From Methanosphaera sp. WGK6 (GTDB lineage: Archaea; Methanobacteriota; Methanobacteria; Methanobacteriales; Methanobacteriaceae), in NCBI RefSeq assembly GCF_001729965.1, contig NZ_JRWK01000008.1:18931-82930 (forward strand): DNA of 64,000 bases. The letters are read 5' to 3'. The notes beneath the pieces were generated by a model. That model saw only the letters and a list, made by a program, of their open reading frames with translations, had not been told where the DNA came from and did not search any database. Of the stretch, positions 57,137 to 64,000 are shown in pieces. The position numbers and the translations under genes were made by a program. Every line of letters starts with the position of its first letter. Positions within the stretch are counted from its first letter, which is position 1.

Positions 57137-59250
57137 TTTTCTTCATCCCACTTACTAAAAATTTCTTTTTTAAAGAACTTATGAACACTCACAGCACCAA
57201 TTAACGATTCATCTAAAGACCAACTAGAAGGATATGCTATAAATGGTGCTTGTTGAGTACCACCGACACCACCATGGCTTCCAATTAATTCCTCAAATGC
57301 ATAAACTTCGTCATTAATATCATCATAAATACTATTGACAAGAATATCAGGAACATAATCAAATGAATCAGTACGTTTTAAATGATTAACAATATTTTCA
57401 CCATAAACTTCTAAAAATTGATTTCCAACATACTTATCATCATCCATATAATAAATATTATCCCCCGATAAACAAATAGTACCATATATACTACTATGCA
57501 CCATTACAAATCCAATACCTGGATGACTAGCAATACCCTTTATTAATCCTGGGAAAGCATCCTCAATTTGTTCATATGATAGACGTGTAGCCCAATCAGT
57601 GAAATATATAAGTCCAAGATTACCTGAAGCTAGAACAATTGTTTGAGCATTTTCAATACTAATCACATCTTTAGGTAAATGAATATCCAAGTTATATTTA
57701 TCAGAAAGATCATTTAATCTATCAATAATAGGTTTATTTCCCGTGAACAACTCTTTCTTATTTTTAAGTTCATCAAAATACATCTTAGATGAAGCTTTAC
57801 TTCTAAAATCCATTGTACGAGAAATAATAGATTCCACCTTCTCACTTTGAAGAGCATAATCCTTTAATGAAACTTTTTCAACAAAGTGGTCATCATTTGA
57901 ATGAAGAATACCATGAACAGTGACATTTTCTGGAAGAAATTTCTCAACAAGATTATTTAATGTAATACCATACTTCTGTTTAAATGTAGGTCCACCCGAT
58001 TGACCATGATCAGATAATACTATGACTTCATAATTACGTGAAACATCCTTTATTGCATGATTAATATGTTTAAACTGTTTATCAATTTGACGAAGTGCAT
58101 AAAAAGCATCATAATCCCTAATACCAGAATGATGAGCAATTTCATCATAACCCATATAGGTTGTATAAATCACGTCATATTTTGCAGAATAAATATCACC
58201 AATAAGTGAAAATGTTGAAGCCTCCCTCATAACAACATTAGCTCCAGCACGGGCAACATAATAAAACAAACCCCTGACATTAAGACAAGGTTTTATGTTT
58301 TTAAACAAATGAATTAATCTTGAAATAAATTCTAAGATAATATCCCATATGAATAAAAGTAATAACCTTGCTATGAAAAAAGGTGTTGAATAAAGTGAAT
58401 ACCATGCACGACTTCCAAGACTTCTAATAGAACCAAAACTACTAAAAGTTAATAAAGTATCCTTTGCATCCCCTGAAAACAAATTACACCTACTTGCACC
58501 ATTAAATGAAAGTAAACCTTCACCATTAGAAATACGACTTTCAATTAAAGCAGCATCATTAAATCCATTTGATGATACTATATGATTATTATTTATTTTT
58601 TCAATCCAACGGAATGCTGGAATATTATCATTATTTCCATGTAAAATACCTGCTTGAGAAGCACCAGTTTGACTAGATAAATCTGTTTCCCACGTAGTTA
58701 ATTTATGAGAACCATCAACAAGCCATCCTTTAAGTGTTGGCATATCTCCTCTTTCTATTGCTTCATCTAATATATCTCTTGCAAGACCATCAATTTCTAA
58801 GAAAATAAATCCTGTTGAATTGGAGTTATTACTATTTTCTGAATTTCTTTTAAGAACATACCTATAATAAGTACTGTCCTCATCAATATCAAGAACAATA
58901 GTTAAAAGAGCATTAATTATTCCAATGAGAAATGGAATTGTAAATAACGAAAAACCAGTTATATTAACACCAGTTGTAAAAAATCCAATACACCATATGA
59001 ATAACCCATCTATTAAAAATGTACCAAATCCTAATGTAATTACAATGAAAGGTAAAGATAAATAAGATACTATTGGCCAAAGAATTACATTAATAATAGA
59101 TAAACCTAAAATAATAATAAAAGCAGTCCTAAAATTAGGTAATATAAAACCAAAATGTCTTGATAAAATAAAAAATAACAAAACTTCTAAGAATAAGAAA
59201 ATAATCATTTTAATTATCCTGATAAAATTAGATTTAAATGTATTTATCAT
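57133..59250 (-). CDS. Fusion of holin-like (YvlD) membrane domain and alkaline-phosphatase-superfamily domain
   Basis: 705 aa. Residues ~1-125 contain four helices of the YvlD/phage-holin-4 type. The rest is a type I phosphodiesterase/nucleotide pyrophosphatase domain: EIDGLARDIL (metal Asp), LSSQTGASQAGILHG (nucleophile region), TTYMGYDEIAHHSG (Asp/His), VLSDHGQSGG (Asp-His) and GSHGGVGGTQQAPFIAYP (last His). A further TM segment lies near 295-310. The catalytic domain likely faces outside and acts on lipid or envelope phosphates. Its stop overlaps dmrX's. Confidence 0.83.
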   Translation of the reverse strand: MINTFKSNFIRIIKMIIFLFLEVLLFFILSRHFGFILPNFRTAFIIILGLSIINVILWPIVSYLSLPFIVITLGFGTFLIDGLFIWCIGFFTTGVNITGFSLFTIPFLIGIINALLTIVLDIDEDSTYYRYVLKRNSENSNNSNSTGFIFLEIDGLARDILDEAIERGDMPTLKGWLVDGSHKLTTWETDLSSQTGASQAGILHGNNDNIPAFRWIEKINNNHIVSSNGFNDAALIESRISNGEGLLSFNGASRCNLFSGDAKDTLLTFSSFGSIRSLGSRAWYSLYSTPFFIARLLLLFIWDIILEFISRLIHLFKNIKPCLNVRGLFYYVARAGANVVMREASTFSLIGDIYSAKYDVIYTTYMGYDEIAHHSGIRDYDAFYALRQIDKQFKHINHAIKDVSRNYEVIVLSDHGQSGGPTFKQKYGITLNNLVEKFLPENVTVHGILHSNDDHFVEKVSLKDYALQSEKVESIISRTMDFRSKASSKMYFDELKNKKELFTGNKPIIDRLNDLSDKYNLDIHLPKDVISIENAQTIVLASGNLGLIYFTDWATRLSYEQIEDAFPGLIKGIASHPGIGFVMVHSSIYGTICLSGDNIYYMDDDKYVGNQFLEVYGENIVNHLKRTDSFDYVPDILVNSIYDDINDEVYAFEELIGSHGGVGGTQQAPFIAYPSSWSLDESLIGAVSVHKFFKKEIFSKWDEEN

Positions 59251-59325
59251 TTTTATTTTCCCCAGAATAATTAATTATAAAAAAAAAAGATTATAAGAGA
59301 ATCTACTCTCCTATAACTAAATTAC

Positions 59326-60594
59326 TTAAAATTCAATGTAATCGTAACCTTCAGCACCTTCATCAAAGGAGTAGTGAACTTTTGTGAAGTTTTGCATGAA
59401 ATCAGTTACATCTTCTGTTACATCTTTTCCATCCATTACAACTTGTTTAATGAATTCAGCAACTTGAGTCATGTCATCTTCTTTGAATCCACGGTGTGTT
59501 AGTTCTTGAGATCCCATTCTTATACCTGATGGATTACTACTATTGTTAACATCATCCCATGGGAGTAAGTTTTTATTTAAGATGATATTATTATTTTGTA
59601 ATGTTTTAGCCATTTCAGATACATCACCAAGTTCAGAAACATCCATTGCTACTTGATGTGATTCTGTGAATCCTTGTTCTTCACATAATACATTGAAACC
59701 TAATTCATATAAACTTTGAGCTAAAGCTTTAGCATTTTTTATTGTTTGTTTAGCATAAGCTTCACCGAATTCAAGCATTTCAGCTGTAGCAATTCCTAAA
59801 CCTGCCATGTGATGGAGGTGGTGGTTACTTACTAAACCTGGGAATACACAGTTGTCAATTTTTTTATGTAATTCTTCTTTACATAAAATAATACCTCCTT
59901 GAGGTCCTGGGAATGTTTTATGTGTACTTCCTGTTACAATGTCTGCACCTTCTTTTACAGGATCTTGGAACTGTTTTCCTGCAATTAATCCTAAAACGTG
60001 TGCTCCATCATAGATAACTCTTGCTCCAACTTCTTGAGCTACTTCGGATATTTCTTTAACAGGATGTGGGAATAAAAATAAACTTCCTCCAAGAACAATT
60101 GTTGTTGGTTGTTTATCTCTTATTTTTGCTTGAGCTTTATCAAGATCCACATTCATTAATTCAGTGTCCATTGGTAATGATGATGTTTTAAGACCTCTTA
60201 CTCCTGCTGCACTAACATTTGCGTGACTTATATGTCCTCCTTCAGGTACATTAATAGACATTAATAAGTCACCTGGTTTTGATACTGCAAAGAAACTTGC
60301 TAAGTTTGCTACTACTCCGGAAGTAGATTGTACATTAGCATGGTCTGCACCAAATAATTTTTCAGATAGTTCAATTGTTCTTTGTTCAATTTCATCTATG
60401 TATATACATCCTTCATATAATCTTTCACCAGGTAAACCTTCTGCATATCTGTGTGATAAGTCAGATGCCATTGCTTCTCTTACAGCTCTACTTGTAATAT
60501 TTTCACTTGCAATTAAGTTTAAACTATTTTTCATCCAGTCATGATGTTGTTTTGTTAAGTTTTTAATTTCTTGTGCTTGTTCCAAATTAGACAT
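59326..60594 (-). CDS. glyA: Serine hydroxymethyltransferase
   Basis: PLP enzyme interconverting serine and glycine with transfer of a C1 unit to tetrahydromethanopterin in methanogens. About 422 aa from ATG 60594, which has GGAGG ten bases upstream; the longer frame adds 26 residues unlike the family. Motifs: [24 protein letters not shown], and the PLP-lysine [15 protein letters not shown]. Gap of 278 bp to hdrA, all AT-rich. Confidence 0.95.
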   Translation of the reverse strand: MSNLEQAQEIKNLTKQHHDWMKNSLNLIASENITSRAVREAMASDLSHRYAEGLPGERLYEGCIYIDEIEQRTIELSEKLFGADHANVQSTSGVVANLASFFAVSKPGDLLMSINVPEGGHISHANVSAAGVRGLKTSSLPMDTELMNVDLDKAQAKIRDKQPTTIVLGGSLFLFPHPVKEISEVAQEVGARVIYDGAHVLGLIAGKQFQDPVKEGADIVTGSTHKTFPGPQGGIILCKEELHKKIDNCVFPGLVSNHHLHHMAGLGIATAEMLEFGEAYAKQTIKNAKALAQSLYELGFNVLCEEQGFTESHQVAMDVSELGDVSEMAKTLQNNNIILNKNLLPWDDVNNSSNPSGIRMGSQELTHRGFKEDDMTQVAEFIKQVVMDGKDVTEDVTDFMQNFTKVHYSFDEGAEGYDYIEF

Positions 60595-60872
60595 TAAATA
60601 TATTCCTCCAATGGTTTTCAATGTATTTATTCTTTTATAAACGTAAAATATATTGGAAATTTGATTATCCAACTATATTATTATATTATGTTATTAATCT
60701 TATAATTAGTTTATCTTATAATAGTAATTTTTTTAGTAAAAAAAATTTTATAGTTTTTATAACGGAATTGTAAAAATTTCTAAAAATTAGTGTAAAAAAT
60801 AGATTTGATATTTTTTAAATAAAAGATAAGAGGGAATGAATTCCCTTCTTTCTTTTAATATGTTCTAAGAAC

Positions 60873-62825
60873 TTATTGGAAAGCTGCTTCAATTTGAGCT
60901 AAAATTTGATCGTTTTTGAAGTGTGCTTGATCTAATGCACCTGTTGGACATGCTCCTACACAGGTTCCACATCCTTTACATAATGCAACGTTTACATCAC
61001 ATTTTCCATCAACAATGGAAAGAGCTCCAAATGGACATAATTCAACACAAATTTCACAACCACCACAGTTGTCTTTAGTTACTTCTGCAACAATAGGTTC
61101 AATTGCTACTTCTCCTTGGATCATAGGAATTGCTGCTCTTGCTGCTGCACCTGAAGCTTGTGCAACTGTGTCAGGAATATCTTTAGGACCTTGTGCTACA
61201 CCAGCGAGGTAAATACCATCGGTCATTGTGTCAACAGGTCTGAGTTTAGGGTGTGCTTCCATGAAGAATCCGTCAGCACTTGCGGATAATCCTAATGTTT
61301 GTCTTAGTTCTTCTTTACCTGCAGGAGGTACGAGACCTACTGAAAGTACTACTAAATCATAAGTAAATGCGGTTGCTTTACCTAAGAGGGTATCTTCTGC
61401 ACGTACTGTGATAGTTTTATCTTCGTTTTCGATAAGTTGTGCTGCTTTACCTCTGATAAATTTAATTCCGTATTTTTCTTGTGATAATCTGTAGAATTCT
61501 TCGTAACCTTTACCGAATGCACGGATATCTATGTAGTAGATGGTTACTTGAGTATCTGGTTCGTGGTCAACACATAATTGTGCGTTTTTCATTGCGTACA
61601 TACAACATACTCTGGAACAGTATGGGTTTCCAACTTTTTCATCACGTGATCCTACACATTGGATGAAAGCAATTTTCTTAGGTGTTTCACCAGAAGAAGG
61701 TTGGATTACATGTCCTTGTGTTGGTCCAGATGCATTGATGTATCTTTCAATTTGTAAACCAGTGATTACGTTTTCTGCTTGATCAAAGATGTATTCTTCT
61801 TTTTCTGTTGGGTCGAATGTGTCGTAACCGGTTGCTACTACAATTGTACCAATATCTAATTCTACTGTTGTAGGTTTTTGTTCGTGGTCAATTGCACCGA
61901 TTTCACATGCTTTATCACATAAGTGACATCCAATACAGTAATCATCATCGATAGTTGCTACGAGAGGTACTGCTTGTGGGAATGGAATGTATGCTGCTTT
62001 TACCATACCAGTTCCTTCATCGAAGTAGTTTGGCATTTCAATTGGACATACTTCTTGACATACTCCACAACCTGTACAGGTTTCTGCATCTACGAATCTT
62101 GCTTTTTGTTCTACTGTTACTTTGAAGTTACCTATGTAACCGTCAACATCTTTTACTTCAGAGTATGCTAAAAGTTCGATGTTTGCGTGTTTACCAGCAT
62201 CTACCATTTTAGGTGCTAAAATACACATTGAACAGTCGAGTGTAGGGAATGTTTTATCTAATTGTCCCATTCTTCCACTTAATGTTGGGTTTCTTTCTAC
62301 GAGGTAGGTTTTGAATCCCATGTCACCAAGGTCAAGTGCGGTTTGAATACCTGCAATACCTCCACCAATAACCATTGCGGTTTTGGTTACAGATACTGTT
62401 TCAGCTGTTAATGCGTTGAGTAATCTTGCTTTTGCTACACCCATACGTACTAAGTCTTTTGCTTTTTCAGTAGCTCCTTCTGGGTCATCTCCGTGTACCC
62501 AGGAGTCTTGTTCTCTTAAGTTTACGAAGTCAAATAAGAATTCGTTTAATCCTGCTTCTTTTACACATCTTCTGAATGTAGGTTCGTGTAAACGAGGACT
62601 ACATGCTGCTACTACTACTCTGTTTAAGTTTAAATCTTTAATATCATCTTGGATGAGTTTTTGTCCTGGGTCGGAACACATGTATTTATATTCACGTGAT
62701 ACTACAACATCAGGAAGTGTTTCTACGTATTCAGCTACTGCTGCACAGTCAACTACACCACCAATGTTTACTCCACAGTGACAAGTGTATACTCCTATAC
62801 GTAATTCTTCGTTATTATCTGCCAA
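60873..62825 (-). CDS. hdrA: CoB-CoM heterodisulfide reductase subunit A
   Basis: 650-aa FAD subunit of the soluble HdrABC complex, which reduces CoM-S-S-CoB and ferredoxin by flavin-based electron bifurcation with MvhADG. The N-terminus carries [12 protein letters not shown]-binding [19 protein letters not shown] and [12 protein letters not shown] (the cysteine position that is selenocysteine in some methanogens) follow. Two middle [4Fe-4S] motifs ([23 protein letters not shown]) and two C-terminal ones ([24 protein letters not shown]) complete it. hdrBC and mvh are not in the window. Ribosome site AGGTGA; no selenocysteine codon. Confidence 0.96.
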   Translation of the reverse strand: MADNNEELRIGVYTCHCGVNIGGVVDCAAVAEYVETLPDVVVSREYKYMCSDPGQKLIQDDIKDLNLNRVVVAACSPRLHEPTFRRCVKEAGLNEFLFDFVNLREQDSWVHGDDPEGATEKAKDLVRMGVAKARLLNALTAETVSVTKTAMVIGGGIAGIQTALDLGDMGFKTYLVERNPTLSGRMGQLDKTFPTLDCSMCILAPKMVDAGKHANIELLAYSEVKDVDGYIGNFKVTVEQKARFVDAETCTGCGVCQEVCPIEMPNYFDEGTGMVKAAYIPFPQAVPLVATIDDDYCIGCHLCDKACEIGAIDHEQKPTTVELDIGTIVVATGYDTFDPTEKEEYIFDQAENVITGLQIERYINASGPTQGHVIQPSSGETPKKIAFIQCVGSRDEKVGNPYCSRVCCMYAMKNAQLCVDHEPDTQVTIYYIDIRAFGKGYEEFYRLSQEKYGIKFIRGKAAQLIENEDKTITVRAEDTLLGKATAFTYDLVVLSVGLVPPAGKEELRQTLGLSASADGFFMEAHPKLRPVDTMTDGIYLAGVAQGPKDIPDTVAQASGAAARAAIPMIQGEVAIEPIVAEVTKDNCGGCEICVELCPFGALSIVDGKCDVNVALCKGCGTCVGACPTGALDQAHFKNDQILAQIEAAFQ

Positions 62826-63035
62826 GTTAAATCACCTATTTAATTAAGACTATGATGTTCAAAATTTAGTTTTTTATTGAAAAAACTTTAAAAACATTTT
62901 GTTAACTATTAAAAATTTAACAAATTATATCCTATAATGTAAGATTACGAAAACTTAATATTTATACTTTTCTTAAGTTCGTATAAAAACAAATGAAAAT
63001 AGTTAAGTAAAAAAAGAAAAATAAAAGGACAATTA

Positions 63036-63938
63036 TTATCCTAACAATGAAATTATCACAGTTAATGTTCCTAAACTTAAAAGTATATCTGTGAATATAC
63101 AAGAACTCATGAGTTTATAATCCAAATCATAAGTTAATGATAATACTAATGAATACATTGCTGTAGACATTCCTGATTCAAGTATAGCTACCTTAAAACC
63201 TAATCCTTTAACTCCAATTATGGTTAAAATAATAAACATCAACACAGGTGATATAACTAATCTTATAAATGAAACGACTAATGTTGTTGAAAGATATTTT
63301 TTCATATCCTTAAAATCTAATGTTAAACCTAATGAAATCATGATAAGCGGTATTGTTGCTTGACCTAAATATTCTAGAACATTATTAATTACATAACCTA
63401 ATTGTATATGAGTCATACCGAATAGTATGCCTAATACAACTGCCCAGAAAGGCATGAATTTTGCACCTTCAATTATAACCTTTCTAGTATCTCCACCAAA
63501 CTCTTTAACTAATACCATACCATAGATTACAAATAACATAGTTGTAGCTAAATCACAGAATATTGCTCGTAGAAAACCTTCATTTCCATATACGCCTAAA
63601 GTTATAGGATAACCAATAAAACCTGTATTAATCATTGCTGCTGCTAACATGATTGTCCATGTTTTAACTTTAGAATAATGTTTAGTTCTACAAAATAAAT
63701 ATGCAATAGTAAGACATGATATACTTACTATAAATGTAGCTATAGGTAATTCAATCATGCTTAGATTAAGTTTAGCTGTTGATAAATTAACAAATATTAA
63801 AGCAGGCATACTTACATTTGTAACAATCTTTGATAATGTCGAACTATCTTGTGCCTTAAGCATCCCTATTCTTTTTAGAACATATCCTATAATAATTAGA
63901 ACTGTTGGAATTAAAATAACTTCTATAGGACTTGCCAT
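63036..63938 (-). CDS. AEC-family transporter (auxin efflux carrier type)
   Basis: About 300-aa secondary transporter with some ten membrane helices. Typical AEC blocks: the N-terminal VLIIIGYVLKRIGMLK, the TNVSMPALIFVNL helix break and the GYPITLGVYGNEG motif. Substrate unknown (organic acids or amino acids likely). Start ATG 63938 has GGTGA seven bases upstream; ATG 63956 is less likely. The upstream part is cut by the window end. Confidence 0.85.
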   Translation of the reverse strand: MASPIEVILIPTVLIIIGYVLKRIGMLKAQDSSTLSKIVTNVSMPALIFVNLSTAKLNLSMIELPIATFIVSISCLTIAYLFCRTKHYSKVKTWTIMLAAAMINTGFIGYPITLGVYGNEGFLRAIFCDLATTMLFVIYGMVLVKEFGGDTRKVIIEGAKFMPFWAVVLGILFGMTHIQLGYVINNVLEYLGQATIPLIMISLGLTLDFKDMKKYLSTTLVVSFIRLVISPVLMFIILTIIGVKGLGFKVAILESGMSTAMYSLVLSLTYDLDYKLMSSCIFTDILLSLGTLTVIISLLG

Positions 63939-64000
63939 GTATACTTCACCACACAAACTTAATATTATATATTACTCTATGAGAAATTATATTTATATTT

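Noticed and set aside
60873..62825. In-frame UGA (selenocysteine) in hdrA
   Set aside because: The relevant position reads as cysteine (LDCSMC); no internal TGA occurs in the frame.

Overview
The window is a very AT-rich archaeal chromosome segment, visibly well under 35% G+C, with intergenic DNA that is almost only A and T. Gene content points to a hydrogenotrophic methanogen of the Methanobacteriales, most likely Methanosphaera (M. stadtmanae or a close relative). The evidence is a 16-gene energy-converting hydrogenase B (Ehb) operon, HdrA, the coenzyme F430 enzyme CfbD, the aNop5/fibrillarin pair, archaeal-type MetK and PurL, a DmrX-like flavoprotein and an Ig-repeat adhesin-like surface protein. 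The species assignment is inference. No rRNA, tRNA, CRISPR array or intact insertion sequence was found.

Layout. 0-7 kb: the end of an AAA ATPase, gdhA behind a long leader with a probable operator, hjc, pyrKD, and nop5-flpA. 7-10.2 kb: a minus-strand cluster pheA - SHOCT-like membrane protein - PsbP-like secreted protein - coaBC. 10.3-12.9 kb: three consecutive CBS-domain genes, the last with a zinc ribbon. 13.2-16.3 kb: a UDP-sugar dehydrogenase, DUF366, queD and queE (7-deazaguanine synthesis). 16.5-18.3 kb: a nucleotidyltransferase-fold gene converging on, and overlapping, an ACT-domain gene. 18.9-22.2 kb: a ferrous iron locus (feoA, feoB, two small Cys-rich proteins) with DtxR-type palindromes before feoA and feoB. 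22.6-24.3 kb: poorly conserved, partly decaying genes. 24.3-33.8 kb: the ehbA-P operon. 33.9-42.8 kb: metal-dependent hydrolases, argG, a CoA-disulfide-reductase-type flavoprotein, cfbD with a degenerate dehydrogenase-like partner, a YchF-type GTPase and cbiE. 43-45.5 kb: the adhesin. 46-64 kb: a site-2 protease, purL, ileS, a flavin reductase, metK, DUF192-dmrX, a holin-like/alkaline-phosphatase fusion, glyA, hdrA and an AEC transporter.

How the genes work together. Ehb couples ferredoxin, H2 and an ion gradient. HdrA is the flavin-bearing subunit of the heterodisulfide reductase that exchanges electrons with ferredoxin. CfbD makes the nickel cofactor of methyl-CoM reductase and CbiE serves corrinoid synthesis; both matter in methanol-plus-H2 methanogenesis. 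GlyA and the DmrX-like protein belong to C1/pterin metabolism.

The points most worth a second look are: two genes (queE and the SHOCT-like gene) whose reading frames demand a start codon other than ATG, GTG or TTG; palindromic operators at feoA, feoB and gdhA; the CfbD-linked degenerate dehydrogenase; the tandem Cys-rich proteins beside feoB; a signal-peptide gene broken by frameshifts near 23.5 kb; and a lost stop codon at 17.6 kb.
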